Part shown: positions 42,836-52,410 of the stretch, piece by piece
Layout of the letters: every line of letters starts with the position of its first letter
How positions within the stretch are numbered: position 1 is the first letter of the stretch
Assembly (NCBI GenBank): GCA_963789175.1
Contig: CAWBJO010000008.1
Location: forward strand, 145,150 to 209,149
Origin: CAWBJO01 sp963789175
Lineage (GTDB): Bacteria > Pseudomonadota > Alphaproteobacteria > Rhizobiales > Aestuariivirgaceae
DNA: 64,000 bases
Reading direction: 5' to 3'
Made by a program: the position numbers and the translations under genes
Notes under the pieces: generated by a model
The model's database searches: none
Seen by the model: the letters and a program-made list of their open reading frames with translations, nothing else
Told to the model about the DNA's origin: nothing

Positions 42836-44713
42836 ATGGCCCAGGATCGCGAAGGACCGACTGCCCCTTTCAAGCGCGCACTGACGCTCGCCATGAAGAC
42901 GATCGCCGGCGATCCCGAGCTCGCCGTCGCGTTCGGCGGCGAGCCGCCGGGGCTGCAGGGCCATCGCGTCCGGCTGCCGCAGCTCAGCATCGACCTCCCC
43001 GCCCGCGAGGTTGCGATCACCCGCGGCCTCGGCGATTCATTCGCCCTGCGCTTGTCCAATCACGATGCCGCCGTCCACACCAAGTACCAGCCGGCCGGCC
43101 GCACCGCCCGCGCCGTGTTCGAGGCCGCCGAGCAGGCGCGCGTCGAATCGATCGGCGCCCGCGCCATGCCGGGCATGGCGGACAATCTCACCGCCATGCT
43201 CGACGACCGCTACCAGAAGAAATCCTTCGCCAATGCCGCCGATCGCAAGGACGCGCCGCTCGAGGAGGCGCTTGCCCTCATGGTGCGCGAGCGCCTGACC
43301 GGCCTCGCCCCGCCGCAGCATGCCCGCCAGCTCGTCGAGCTGTGGCGCATGTGGATCGAGGACAAGGCGGGCGGCAAGCTCGACAATCTGCTCGAGGCGC
43401 TGAACGACCAGTCGCAGTTCGCCCGCCTCACGCGCGACGTCATCGCCTCCCTCGACATGGCCGACGAGCTCGGCGAGGACCCCGACCAGCGCGAGGACAG
43501 CGAGGAGGACGAGGAGTCGGACGCCGGCGACCGCGGCGACACGACCGAGCAGTCCGAGCGCGAGGCCGAGAGCGCCGAGACCGAGGACACCGAGAAGGGC
43601 GAAAGCGAATCCGAGCAGGCGATGCAGGAGGCAGCCGAGCTCGACTCGGCCGACGCCCCCGAGGAGCTCGACAGCGACGAGGTTCCCGAGGGCGAGGAAC
43701 CGTGGCGGCCGCAGCTTCCCTTCTCCAGCCTCGCCAACGATGACTTCTACAAGGTCTACACCAACCAGTTCGACGAGATCGTCGCCGCCGAGGAGCTGTG
43801 CGATACCGACGAGCTGACCCGCCTGCGCAACTATCTCGACAAGCAGCTGTCGAGCCTGCAGGGCGTCGTCGCCCGCCTCGCCAACCGGCTGCAGCGGCGC
43901 CTGATGGCCCAGCAGAACCGTTCCTGGGAATTCGATCTCGAAGAGGGGCTGCTCGACGCGGCACGGCTGTCGCGCGTCGTCGTAGATCCGCTCCATGCCC
44001 TGTCCTTCAAGATCGAGAAGGACATGAAGTTCCGCGACACGGTCGTCACCCTGCTCCTCGACAACTCGGGCTCCATGCGCGGCCGCCCCATCACCGTCGC
44101 GGCGACCTGCGCCGATATTCTGGCCCGCACGCTCGAGCGCTGCGGGGTGAAGGTCGAGATCCTGGGTTTCACGACCCGCGCCTGGAAGGGCGGCCAGTCG
44201 CGCGAGAAGTGGCTCGCCGCGGGCAAGCCGGCGGCACCCGGCCGCCTCAACGATCTGCGCCACATCATCTACAAGTCGGCCGATAGTCCCTGGCGGCGCG
44301 CCCGCCGCAATCTCGGTCTCATGATGCGCGAAGGACTGCTCAAGGAGAACATCGATGCCGAGGCCCTGATCTGGGCCCACAACCGGCTTCTCGCCCGTTC
44401 CGAGCAGCGTCGCATCCTCATGGTGATCTCCGACGGCGCCCCGGTCGACGATTCGACGCTGTCGGTGAATTCGGGCAACTATCTCGAGCGCCATCTCCGC
44501 CAGGTCATCGCCGATATCGAGACGCGCTCTCCGGTCGAGCTGATCGCCATCGGCATCGGCCACGACGTCACCCGCTACTATCGCCGCGCCGTGACCATCG
44601 TCGACGCCGAGGAGCTCGGCGGCGCCATGACCGAGAAGCTTGCCGAATTGTTCGAGGAGCATGCGCAGGCGGCCGCCGGCCCGCAGCGGACGAAGCGACG
44701 TGCCGCCCGCTAG
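42836..44713 (+). CDS. cobT: Aerobic cobaltochelatase subunit CobT
   Basis: A 625-residue CobT. The N-terminal helical part is followed by a strongly acidic low-complexity stretch (about residues 215-300, many EDE/ESE runs) and a C-terminal von Willebrand A domain with the metal-binding DNSGS (about residue 409), followed by later ISDGAPVDDSTL. With CobS it forms the chaperone-like motor on CobN. ATG 42836 lies 7 bases after cobS. The acidic linker is a family feature. Confidence 0.95.
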   Translation: MAQDREGPTAPFKRALTLAMKTIAGDPELAVAFGGEPPGLQGHRVRLPQLSIDLPAREVAITRGLGDSFALRLSNHDAAVHTKYQPAGRTARAVFEAAEQARVESIGARAMPGMADNLTAMLDDRYQKKSFANAADRKDAPLEEALALMVRERLTGLAPPQHARQLVELWRMWIEDKAGGKLDNLLEALNDQSQFARLTRDVIASLDMADELGEDPDQREDSEEDEESDAGDRGDTTEQSEREAESAETEDTEKGESESEQAMQEAAELDSADAPEELDSDEVPEGEEPWRPQLPFSSLANDDFYKVYTNQFDEIVAAEELCDTDELTRLRNYLDKQLSSLQGVVARLANRLQRRLMAQQNRSWEFDLEEGLLDAARLSRVVVDPLHALSFKIEKDMKFRDTVVTLLLDNSGSMRGRPITVAATCADILARTLERCGVKVEILGFTTRAWKGGQSREKWLAAGKPAAPGRLNDLRHIIYKSADSPWRRARRNLGLMMREGLLKENIDAEALIWAHNRLLARSEQRRILMVISDGAPVDDSTLSVNSGNYLERHLRQVIADIETRSPVELIAIGIGHDVTRYYRRAVTIVDAEELGGAMTEKLAELFEEHAQAAAGPQRTKRRAAR

Positions 44714-45737
44714 CTGGCTGCCGCTCCGCCGTGCCGCGCTGATGGCGGCGATTTTCGTTCTCTTCGCGGGACTGCCGCGACAATCATCGATGTCGGAGCC
44801 GTCCGGCGGCGAAATTCCCCTGACCGTGACGATGGCTGCCTTCGCGCCCCTCCTGTTCGGCCTGGAGGATCTCGGCGGGCTCGAATTCCGCGGCGGCCTT
44901 GCGATCTCGAGTTCGGATCGCCGCTTCGGCGGCCTGTCTTCCCTCGCGCTGTCCTCCGACGGCACCGGCCTCCTCGCCGTGAGCGACGACGGCTGGTGGT
45001 TCAAGGCGCGCATCGACTATGCCGGCGGGCGCCCCGCCGGCCTGAGCGCCGCCGAGATTGCTCCCCTCCTCGGCCGCACCGGAATCCGGCCGGCCTCGAA
45101 AAGCGGTCGCGATGCCGAAGCGTTGGCGCTCGCCCGGCCAGGCGATCTCGAGGGCAAGGTCTATGTCGGGTTCGAGAGTCGCACGCAGGTCCTGGCCTAC
45201 GATCTCGGCCGCTCCGGGCTGAAGGCGAAGCCCCGGCCAGTCCAGATCCCGGCCGCCCTCAGGCAAGGTCCGATCAACGGCGAGCTCGAAGCGTTGGCGC
45301 GCTGGTCGGACGGACCCGATGCCGGTGCCTTCATCGCGGTGTCGGAAAGCAATTTCGACAGGTCCGGAAACATCCGCGCCTGGATCTTCGGCCCTGGGAC
45401 GCCGCGCGCCTTCACCATTGCCCGCCACGAAGACTACAAGATCACCGACATCGCCCTCCTGCCCGGCGGTGACGTCGTCACGGTCGAACGCAGCTACGCG
45501 ACGTCCATCATGCCGGGCATGGCCATCAGGCGATTTGCGGCCGGCGCCATCCGCGGCGGCGCACTGGTGAAGCCCAGGCTGCTGTTCGCGGGCCGCCAGC
45601 CCTTCTATGCGATCGACAACATGGAAGGCATCGCCTTCCATCGCGTGGCTGGCGAGGACCGGATCTCGGTCATCTCCGACGACAACTTCAACCGCGAGCA
45701 GCGCACCCTGCTTTATCAGTTCGCCTTGCGGAACTGA
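44700..45737 (+). CDS. Exported esterase-like-of-phytase protein
   Basis: A protein of about 345 residues of the phytase-like esterase family (PF13449, beta-propeller). It begins with a signal peptide (SWLPLRRAALMAAIFVLFAG), then shows blades with GLSSLALSSDGTGLLAVSDDGW, the DAEALALARPGDLEG segment and RGGALVKPRLL. GTG 44700 overlaps the cobT stop by 14 bases and gives an Arg-rich signal. The longer ATG at 44640 is inside cobT and less likely. Real substrate unknown, perhaps a phosphate ester outside the cytoplasm. Confidence 0.75.
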   Translation: MPPASWLPLRRAALMAAIFVLFAGLPRQSSMSEPSGGEIPLTVTMAAFAPLLFGLEDLGGLEFRGGLAISSSDRRFGGLSSLALSSDGTGLLAVSDDGWWFKARIDYAGGRPAGLSAAEIAPLLGRTGIRPASKSGRDAEALALARPGDLEGKVYVGFESRTQVLAYDLGRSGLKAKPRPVQIPAALRQGPINGELEALARWSDGPDAGAFIAVSESNFDRSGNIRAWIFGPGTPRAFTIARHEDYKITDIALLPGGDVVTVERSYATSIMPGMAIRRFAAGAIRGGALVKPRLLFAGRQPFYAIDNMEGIAFHRVAGEDRISVISDDNFNREQRTLLYQFALRN

Positions 45738-46028
45738 TCAGGCGGCGCGGGCCGTCTTCTTCGCGATGAGATGCTTGAGCCGGCGGGCCTTGATCGAAAG
45801 GTCGGTATCCCGGGATTTCAGGAGATAGGTATCGAGCCCGCCCCGGTGCTCCACGCTCTTGACGGCGTTGGCGCTGATCCGGAAGCTGTAGCTCTGGCCG
45901 AGCGCGTCGCTGATCAGCGTCACCGCGCACAGGTTCGGGAGGAAGCGATGCTTCGACTTGTTGTTGGCGTGGCTTACCCGGTTGCCCACCTGCACGGCCT
46001 TGCCCGTAAGTTCGCAGCGGCGCGCCAT
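45738..46028 (-). CDS. rpmB: 50S ribosomal protein L28
   Basis: A 96-residue ribosomal protein L28: MARRCELTGKAVQVGNRVSHANNKSKHRF, with the cysteine and the SHANNKS motif typical of the family and a C-terminal basic region KARRLKHLIAKK. ATG 46028 rather than 46037, since MARRCELTGK is the standard start. Convergent with the esterase gene with no gap (45737/45738). Confidence 0.97.
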   Translation of the reverse strand: MARRCELTGKAVQVGNRVSHANNKSKHRFLPNLCAVTLISDALGQSYSFRISANAVKSVEHRGGLDTYLLKSRDTDLSIKARRLKHLIAKKTARAA

Positions 46029-46172
46029 GTTCTGCACTCTCCGAATTCGTATTGGACGGGAGGCGTCCCTATAAGGGGGAAGGTCCGGAAGGTCAAGCCG
46101 CCGGGGGAAATGTCGAATTGCGGCCTTATTGCAGGTCTAATGGCTGGTTCGGCCAAGGTAAGGGAGAGAGCC

Positions 46173-47042
46173 ATGCATACATTGCCGCGTGGCCGGCTCA
46201 TGGGGTCGGTAGCGATTGTCTTCGGCGCGACGCTGTTTCTCGGCGGTGCGCTTGTGGCGAAGGCGCCTGCCCAGTCCGCCGCCGACGACACGCTGAAGAT
46301 GAGCTACACCATCTATGTCGGAGGCACCAAGGTCTACAAGGTCAACTATCGCACCACTCTCGCCGCCGACCGCTACAGCTCGCGCCTGAGCATGGGCCCG
46401 AAAGGCCTCGGCAAGGTGTTCAGCGACTACGAGCTCGACATGACCGTGACCGGCGCCCTCGGCGACGGCGAGGTCGAGCCGCAGGCCTTCAGCCTCGAAG
46501 CGTCCGACGAGGGCGAGGAGAAGACGGTCGAGATGACCTGGTCGGGAACGGCGCTTCCTGATGCCCAGCGGTCGTTCGAAGTGGCCGACGTCCGGGAGAA
46601 GAGCCTTGAGAAGGCGCTGTCGCCCTCCACCCCCGATCCGCTGACCGCGGCCCTGCACCACGGCCTTTCGTCGACGGAGCCGTGCGCCGGGACGGAGCGC
46701 GCCTACAACGGATCGGAGGTCTACGATCTCCGCTTCGAGCTCATCGGCAAGGAGATGCTGCGCGGCAAGAAGGCCGATGCCTTCAAGGGCGAGGTCTTCA
46801 AGTGCAAGGTCGTCTGGGCACCCATTGCCGGGTACTCCGAACGCAAGATGAAGAGATATTCCAAGAAGCTCCCGACCTACACCGTGTGGTTCGCTCCCGT
46901 CGACGCGCCGGTCACCGGTCGCCGCATGTTCGTGCCCGTCGGCGCCGAGGGCGAGGCGTCCGGCCGCAACTTCACCGCTGTCGCATCTGAGGCGACCTTG
47001 AGCGGCGAGCCCCTCATCCGGCGCGTCGCGAGTGGCAACTGA
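46173..47042 (+). CDS. DUF3108 domain-containing exported protein
   Basis: A 289-residue protein with a signal peptide (MHTLPRGRLMGSVAIVFGATLFL, then ALVAKAPAQSA) and a DUF3108 domain (YTIYVGGTKVYKVNYRTTLAADRYSSR and GSEVYDLRFELIGKEML). Paralogous domains occur in envelope proteins of proteobacteria with no known activity. AGGGAGAG ribosome binding site sits 5 bases before ATG 46173. Divergent from rpmB. Confidence 0.85.
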   Translation: MHTLPRGRLMGSVAIVFGATLFLGGALVAKAPAQSAADDTLKMSYTIYVGGTKVYKVNYRTTLAADRYSSRLSMGPKGLGKVFSDYELDMTVTGALGDGEVEPQAFSLEASDEGEEKTVEMTWSGTALPDAQRSFEVADVREKSLEKALSPSTPDPLTAALHHGLSSTEPCAGTERAYNGSEVYDLRFELIGKEMLRGKKADAFKGEVFKCKVVWAPIAGYSERKMKRYSKKLPTYTVWFAPVDAPVTGRRMFVPVGAEGEASGRNFTAVASEATLSGEPLIRRVASGN

Positions 47043-47504
47043 CGGCCTCGGCCCCTCGTCTCGCCTTGGCACAGCCGCGTTAACGCCGCGGGCGGCGAAA
47101 TGACCGGCCGGCCGCACTTGCATTGGGCGACCGGCCGTGCATTGTGGCGCCCGGGAGCCGGTCCGCCACATATGGCGTGAACGAAAGGCGAAGGTCGGGT
47201 CTCAAGCGATTCGATCATGCTCCGTTCCCGGTTCTTTCGCTTTCTTAATTGCGCGCGGCGCAGGCCCGGCCATCGGAACTAACGAACCATTAGGAAAGCC
47301 GCCCCACCGGTTAAGATGGAAGTGAACCTTCACGCACCTCGCCTCGACGTCGCCGGCGTGACCTGCAGCGGAATTGACTTGATCCGCGCGGCGCGAATGT
47401 GCCTCGTTCCGTTCCCGTTCCGGAGCTTAATGCACTGTCCGCTTTTGGGGCGTGCCCTCGCCCGATGACGCGGCTCCGCCAGTAGACGAATTCGCGATCT
47501 CGAT
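47043..47504. other. Intergenic region before the SUV3-like helicase
   Basis: About 460 bases. It carries GC-rich palindromic sequence near 47090-47160 (for example CCGGCCGGCCG and GACCGGCCG) and no convincing gene. A rho-independent terminator with T-run is not seen. The helicase promoter is probably within the last 150 bases, but I could not place it. Confidence 0.3.
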
Positions 47505-50495
47505 ATGACGACATCCTCTCCTCCCGCCCTGACCGCGGTGCTTGGTCCGACCAATACCGGCAAGACCCACCTCGCCGTCGAGCGCATGCTTGCCCACGAC
47601 ACCGGCATGATCGGCCTTCCGCTGCGGCTCCTGGCGCGCGAGGTCTACGACCGCGCCCGCCTGCGGGCCGGCGACGACTCGGTCGCCCTCATCACCGGCG
47701 AGGAGAAGATCATCCCCGCGGCACCCCGCTACTGGGTCTGCACCGTCGAGGCCATGCCCGCCTCGGTCGACGTCGCCTTCCTCGCCATCGACGAGATCCA
47801 GGTCGCCGCCGACCTCGAGCGCGGCCATGTCTTCACCGACCGCATCCTGCATCGCCGCGGTCGTCACGAGACCATGCTGCTGGGCGCCGCCACCATGCGC
47901 CCCGTGCTCGAGCAGCTCCTGCCCGGTGCCCACTTCCAGACGCGGCCGCGCCTGTCGAAGCTCACCTATGCCGGGCAGAAGAAGCTGACCCGGCTGCCCC
48001 GCCGCACAGCGATCGTCAGCTTCTCGGCCGAGAGCGTCTATGCCATCGCCGAGCTGGTGCGCCGCCAGCGCGGCGGTGCGGCCGTCGTCATGGGCGCCCT
48101 GTCGCCGCGCACCCGCAATGCCCAGGTCGCGCTCTACCAGTCGGGAGACGTCGACTTCCTCGTCGCGACGGATGCCATCGGCATGGGACTGAACATGGAT
48201 CTCGATCACGTCGCCTTCGCCTCGACGCGGAAGTTCGACGGCTTCGGGTTTCGCGAGCTCAATGCCGCCGAGCTCGGCCAGGTGGCCGGACGGGCCGGAC
48301 GCTACCTCAACGACGGGACCTTCGGCGTGACCGGCGACGTGCATCCCTTCGACCCCGACATGGTGCGCCGCCTCGAGGAGCACGATTTCGAGCCGCTGCG
48401 CATTCTCCAATGGCGCAACCGCGAACTCTCCTTCCAGTCGATCGACGCGCTCAAGGCGTCCCTCAACGCCTTCCCCCGCCAGCGCCACCTGACGCGCGCC
48501 CAGGCGAGCCCCGATCTCCTGGCCCTCGATCTCGTCGGCGCCGAGCCCGACATCGAGGACTACGTGCGCGGACCGGCCGACGTCGAGATGCTCTGGGAGG
48601 TCTGCCAGATCCCCGACTACCGCAACATCTCCTCCGCCGAGCATGGCGGCATCGTCAGCCGCATCTTCCGCTTCCTGCGCAGCGGCGACCGCCGCATCCC
48701 CAAGGACTGGTTCGCCCGCCAGCTGTCCTTCTGCGACCTGCACGACGGCGACATCGACACCGTTTCCAACCGCATCTCCCACATCCGCACCTGGACCTTC
48801 GTCGCCAACCGCAGCGACTGGCTGGAGGAGCCGGCCTACTGGCAGGCCCGGGCCCAGGCGATCGAGGACAAACTTTCGGACGTCTTGCATGAGAAGCTGA
48901 CCCAGCGCTTCATCGACCGCCGCACCAGCGTGCTGATGAAGCGCCTGAAGCAGAGGGAAGACCTCATGTCGACAGTTGAGCAGGACGGGGCCATTCACGT
49001 CGAAGGTGAGTATGTCGGCCACATCACGGGCTTCCGCTTCGTGCCCGACGGTGTGGCGAGCGGCGCCGCCCACGAGCGGACCCTGAAGTCGGCGTCGCTG
49101 AAGGCGGTCGCCCATGAGATTTCCCTGCGGGCCCAGGCGGTCGCCGCCGCGCCGGATCCGGACCTGTCGCTGACCCGTGACGGCAATGTCGTCTGGCAAT
49201 CGGCCTCGGTCGCGCGTCTCGTCGCCGGCGCCTCGATCCTGAAGCCGCGCGTCGAGATCCTGGCCGGCTCCGAGCTCAACGGTCCCGAGCGCGAGGCCGT
49301 GCAGCTGCGCATCGAACGCTGGCTCGGCCGCCACGTTGCCCAGCTGCTCGAGCCACTGGTCAAGCTGGCCGACGATGAGGAGATCAAGGGTCTCGCCCGC
49401 GGCCTCGCCTTCCGTCTCGTCGAGCATCTCGGCGTGATCGCCCGCGACGAGGTCGCCGACGACGTCAAGGCGCTGCCGCAGGAGGAACGCGCCGCACTTC
49501 GCAAGCACGGTGTCCGCTTCGGCGCTTTCCATCTCTTCATCCCCGCCCTCCTGAAGCCGGCGCCGACCGAGCTCCGCCTTCTCCTGTGGGCCATCGAACT
49601 CGAGCGCACCGGCCAGCTGGAGCGCGGTCGCCTGCCCGAGTCGCCGGGCCAGGGCCTCGTATCGGTCCCCTTCGACCGCTCGACGCCGAAGGGATTCTAC
49701 CGCGTCGTCGGATTTCGGATTTGCGGCCAGCGCTGCGTGCGCATCGACATGCTCGAGCGCCTCGCCGATCTCATCCGCGACCGTGTCTTCTGGAAACCGC
49801 GCATCGAGGGGGAGGCCCGTCCGTCCGGCTCGGTCGAGGGCGGCGGCTTCGTCGTCGTGCCCGACATGATGTCCTTCGTCGGCTGCTCGGGCGAGGAGTT
49901 CACATCCATCCTGCGCACCCTGGGTTTCCGCATGCAGCGCCGTCCCAAACCCGCCGAGACGGCGCCGGCAGCTCCCGAGACCGTTCTTCCTGCCGCTGCC
50001 GAAGTCACTGCGCCTCCCGCCGAAACGGCGGCGTCTCCGGATCAGCCGGACGGCGAGGCGCCGGCGGAGGAAACCGTCGCCGCCGAGGCGACGGAACCTT
50101 CGCCGCCTCTCGACGCTGCGCCGGAGCCCGAGCCGGGGCTGGTCGGCGAACCATCCGCCGCGCCGGTCGTCGCCGCCGGCATCGGTGAAGAACCGGCTGC
50201 GTCCGGCGAGCCGGGGATGATCGAAGTGTGGTGGCCGCGGGACACGGGCCCCTTTCGCCGGCAGCATCAGCCGAGGAGCCATGGGCCAAAGGACCGCACT
50301 GCGGACAAGGATCGCCCCGCCGCCGGCGATCGCAACGCCAAGGATCGCCCTGCGAAGCATCGCCGCAAGCCGACCGAGGCGCGCCAGGCAAGTCCGCAGC
50401 GTCCGCCGCGCCGCGAACCGCAGCCCAACCCCGATTCGCCGTTCGCCATATTGGGTGAGCTCAAGGCGCAGCTTGCCGCCAAGAAGAATGGCTGA
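47505..50495 (+). CDS. SUV3-like superfamily II helicase
   Basis: A 996-residue ATP-dependent RNA/DNA helicase of the alphaproteobacterial group related to mitochondrial SUV3 (degradosome helicase). Motif I GPTNTGKTH (about residue 13), motif II as DEIQ (AIDEIQVAADLERGHVFTDRIL), motif III GAATM, motif V ATDAIGMGLNMD and motif VI QVAGRAGRY are all present, followed by the C-terminal SUV3 region. The last 200 residues are low-complexity, Ala/Pro/Glu then basic. Start ATG 47505. The S4, fdxA and carD genes follow. Confidence 0.92.
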   Translation: MTTSSPPALTAVLGPTNTGKTHLAVERMLAHDTGMIGLPLRLLAREVYDRARLRAGDDSVALITGEEKIIPAAPRYWVCTVEAMPASVDVAFLAIDEIQVAADLERGHVFTDRILHRRGRHETMLLGAATMRPVLEQLLPGAHFQTRPRLSKLTYAGQKKLTRLPRRTAIVSFSAESVYAIAELVRRQRGGAAVVMGALSPRTRNAQVALYQSGDVDFLVATDAIGMGLNMDLDHVAFASTRKFDGFGFRELNAAELGQVAGRAGRYLNDGTFGVTGDVHPFDPDMVRRLEEHDFEPLRILQWRNRELSFQSIDALKASLNAFPRQRHLTRAQASPDLLALDLVGAEPDIEDYVRGPADVEMLWEVCQIPDYRNISSAEHGGIVSRIFRFLRSGDRRIPKDWFARQLSFCDLHDGDIDTVSNRISHIRTWTFVANRSDWLEEPAYWQARAQAIEDKLSDVLHEKLTQRFIDRRTSVLMKRLKQREDLMSTVEQDGAIHVEGEYVGHITGFRFVPDGVASGAAHERTLKSASLKAVAHEISLRAQAVAAAPDPDLSLTRDGNVVWQSASVARLVAGASILKPRVEILAGSELNGPEREAVQLRIERWLGRHVAQLLEPLVKLADDEEIKGLARGLAFRLVEHLGVIARDEVADDVKALPQEERAALRKHGVRFGAFHLFIPALLKPAPTELRLLLWAIELERTGQLERGRLPESPGQGLVSVPFDRSTPKGFYRVVGFRICGQRCVRIDMLERLADLIRDRVFWKPRIEGEARPSGSVEGGGFVVVPDMMSFVGCSGEEFTSILRTLGFRMQRRPKPAETAPAAPETVLPAAAEVTAPPAETAASPDQPDGEAPAEETVAAEATEPSPPLDAAPEPEPGLVGEPSAAPVVAAGIGEEPAASGEPGMIEVWWPRDTGPFRRQHQPRSHGPKDRTADKDRPAAGDRNAKDRPAKHRRKPTEARQASPQRPPRREPQPNPDSPFAILGELKAQLAAKKNG

Positions 50496-50501
50496 GGCCT
50501 C

Positions 50502-50768
50502 GTGCGTCTCGACCGTTGGCTGTGGTGCGCGCGGATCGTCAAGACGCGGCCGCTCGCCCGCGACATGATCCACGCTGGACACGTGCGTCTCAACCGACGC
50601 AAGGTTCTCAAGCCCGGCCATGAGGTGAAGCCCGGCGACGTGCTCACCATCGCCTGGGCCGCGCGCGTCTTCGTCTGGCGCGTGACAGCCATTCCCGAAC
50701 GTCGGGGCTCGGCTGCCGAGGCGCGCCGGATCTACGAGGATGTCTCGACCGCCTCCCGGAAGGCTTGA
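50502..50768 (+). CDS. S4 domain RNA-binding protein (Hsp15/HslR-like)
   Basis: An 88-residue protein with an S4 domain: MRLDRWLWCARIVKTRPLARDMIHAGHVRLN and KPGDVLTIAWAARVF. Homologs such as Hsp15 bind dissociated 50S subunits carrying nascent chains. GTG 50502 is 6 bases after the helicase stop, so the two are co-transcribed. The role is inferred from the family. Confidence 0.88.
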   Translation: MRLDRWLWCARIVKTRPLARDMIHAGHVRLNRRKVLKPGHEVKPGDVLTIAWAARVFVWRVTAIPERRGSAAEARRIYEDVSTASRKA

Positions 50769-50849
50769 CGCTGCGGTTTTGAAAATTGCTGCAAGCCGAT
50801 ATCGGGCCTGCTAAAAGCGTCGCCGCCGCACTCGGCAGCAAGGGCTTTC

Positions 50850-51188
50850 ATGACCTACGTCGTCACCGACAACTGCATCAAGTGCAAGTACATGGACTGC
50901 GTCGAAGTCTGCCCGGTCGACTGCTTCTATGAAGGCGAGAACATGCTCGTCATCCACCCCGATGAATGCATCGATTGCGGGGTTTGCGAGCCGGAATGCC
51001 CGGTCGATGCCATCAAGCCCGATACGGAGCCGGGGCTCGAGAAGTGGCTCGCCCTCAACACTGAATTCGCGCCCAAATGGCCGAACATCTCGGTCAAGCG
51101 CGACCCACCGGCGGACGCCAAGGAGTTCGAGGGCGTTCCCGACAAGCTCGAGAAGTATTTTTCGCCCGAACCGGGCCAAGGGGACTAG
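50850..51188 (+). CDS. fdxA: Seven-iron ferredoxin FdxA
   Basis: A 112-residue ferredoxin holding one [3Fe-4S] and one [4Fe-4S] cluster. The first cysteine set C-I-K-C-K-Y-M-D-C gives the 3Fe site pattern of FdxA, and the second C-I-D-C-G-V-C-E-P-E-C-P the 4Fe site. The C-terminal FdxA extension (KWLALNTEFAPKWPNIS) is present. It transfers electrons in the cytoplasm. ATG 50850, with AGGGCTTTC upstream. Confidence 0.95.
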   Translation: MTYVVTDNCIKCKYMDCVEVCPVDCFYEGENMLVIHPDECIDCGVCEPECPVDAIKPDTEPGLEKWLALNTEFAPKWPNISVKRDPPADAKEFEGVPDKLEKYFSPEPGQGD

Positions 51189-51557
51189 CTGCCGTTGACG
51201 TTAGCGTCAACAGCTGTTTCTAAGCATCGGAAATTCTTAACCATTTTTCGGGGATTCAGTGGGCTCCTACCCGCGACGGAGTGCTGCGCTTTAAATTTGG
51301 GTAAATCCGTGCTATATGTCTGTCGGTTCGCTAAAAACACCTCGTCGGAATGAAACCGGGCCCCAAGCTCGGGTTTTTTTCGCCAGGCCGGATCGTGACG
51401 ACAGCGCCAGAGCGTCCAAAGGCTCGCTTGGCTCGACGGTCACGAAGAAATGGAGCTGGCATCCAGTCAGAGATGGGTTTCTACGCCTCCCGTGCATCCG
51501 CGGGGCGCTTCCCGTCTTTGAGGGTTGCCGGCAAGGAGTGCAGGAAGGCAGTCGCGT
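51189..51557 (+). other. fdxA to carD intergenic / carD leader
   Basis: About 370 bases. It holds an inverted repeat TTGACGTTAGCGTCAA at 51194-51209 just after fdxA, an AT-rich probable promoter area (51290-51320, around TGCTATATGTCTG) and a GC-rich segment ending in seven T at about 51350-51380, which resembles an attenuator. The transcript reads through to carD. No ORF here is convincing. Confidence 0.4.
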
Positions 51558-52139
51558 ATGACAACGGCACAGAAGAAGATGACAGGCACGACAAACAAAA
51601 AGCACAAGTTCAAGACGAACGAGTTCGTGGTCTACCCGGCTCACGGCGTTGGCAAGATCGTTACCATCGAGGAGCAGACGATCGCCGGCGCCAAGCTCGA
51701 ACTCTACGTCGTCGATTTCTTCAAGGAGAAGATGCGGCTGCGCGTTCCGACCGCCAAGTGCGAGTCGTACGGCATGCGCAAGCTCGCTGAGAAGCCGATC
51801 ATCGAGCACGCCCTGAAGATCCTCAAGGGCCGGGCCCGCGTGAAGCGCACCATGTGGTCGCGCCGCGCCCAGGAGTACGAAGCGAAGATCAACTCCGGCG
51901 ACCTCATCGCCGTTTCCGAGGTGGTCCGCGATCTCTTCCGCTCCGACCGCCAGCCCGAGCAGTCCTACTCGGAGCGCCAACTCTACGAGGCGGCGCTCGA
52001 CCGCATGGCGCGCGAGATCGCGGCCGTGAAGAAGGTTCCCGACGATGAGGCGGTGACCGAGATCGAGCAGATCCTCGACAAGACCGCTCGCAAGAACGAG
52101 AAGGCCGCCGAGGACGCCGCCGCCGAGAAGGCCGCCTGA
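51558..52139 (+). CDS. carD: CarD family RNA-polymerase-binding regulator
   Basis: A 193-residue CarD protein that binds the RNA polymerase beta subunit and stabilises open complexes, notably at rRNA promoters. The Tudor-like domain (FKTNEFVVYPAHGVGKIVTIEEQ, residues about 20-75) and the helical DNA-binding part (VKRTMWSRRAQEYEAKINSGD) are clear, then an Ala/Glu-rich tail. ATG 51558 has GGAAGG 9 bases upstream. The longer start at 51525 adds a non-conserved stretch. A terminator follows. Confidence 0.9.
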   Translation: MTTAQKKMTGTTNKKHKFKTNEFVVYPAHGVGKIVTIEEQTIAGAKLELYVVDFFKEKMRLRVPTAKCESYGMRKLAEKPIIEHALKILKGRARVKRTMWSRRAQEYEAKINSGDLIAVSEVVRDLFRSDRQPEQSYSERQLYEAALDRMAREIAAVKKVPDDEAVTEIEQILDKTARKNEKAAEDAAAEKAA

Positions 52140-52170
52140 CCGCTGCCGGCATTCCATCCCGTTCGAAAGA

Positions 52171-52195
52171 GCCCGGCGCCCACCGCCGGGCTTTT
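52171..52195 (+). terminator. Rho-independent terminator of carD
   Basis: Stem GCCCGGC (52171-52177) and GCCGGGC (52185-52191) with a 7-base loop, followed by TTTTC. It ends 56 bases after the carD stop, before tRNA-Arg. Confidence 0.85.
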
Positions 52196-52246
52196 CATTT
52201 CGAGCGTGGAGCGCCGTGCCGAAACGCGCTATATACCCTCCCCGTC

Positions 52247-52323
52247 GACCCCGTAGCTCAGCAGGATAGAGCATCAGTTTCCTAAACTGAGGGTCACAGG
52301 TTCGAATCCTGTCGGGGTCGCCA
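52247..52323 (+). tRNA. tRNA-Arg (CCT)
   Basis: A 77-nt cloverleaf starting GACCCCGTAGCTCAGC, anticodon loop TTCCTAA (anticodon CCT), T-loop GGTTCGAATCC and an encoded CCA (52321-52323). It marks the border between core genome and the lower-GC accessory region, a usual attachment site position. Confidence 0.96.
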
Positions 52324-52410
52324 ATTAAGCGACTGATAATACTAATGAAAAACCCATTCAATGACGGAATTATGCTGAGGCAAAGCCTCTGGGTCGCCAC
52401 CGGGTCGCCA
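52315..52410 (+). repeat. Three copies of the tRNA-Arg 3' end, possible att remnants
   Basis: GGGTCGCCA ends the tRNA (52315-52323) and is repeated at 52391-52399 and 52402-52410, the last two in tandem. Between them lies AT-rich sequence with no gene. Such duplicated tRNA ends are typical leftovers of integrase recombination. The 9-base copies are short, so chance or slippage cannot be excluded. Confidence 0.4.

Noticed and set aside
47427..50621. 1064-residue open frame on the minus strand opposite the helicase
   Set aside because: Same reason. The SUV3-like helicase frame is conserved on the plus strand.
51194..51209. Inverted repeat TTGACGTTAGCGTCAA after fdxA as a terminator
   Set aside because: 6-bp arms without a T-run. 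Too weak, though it could be an operator.
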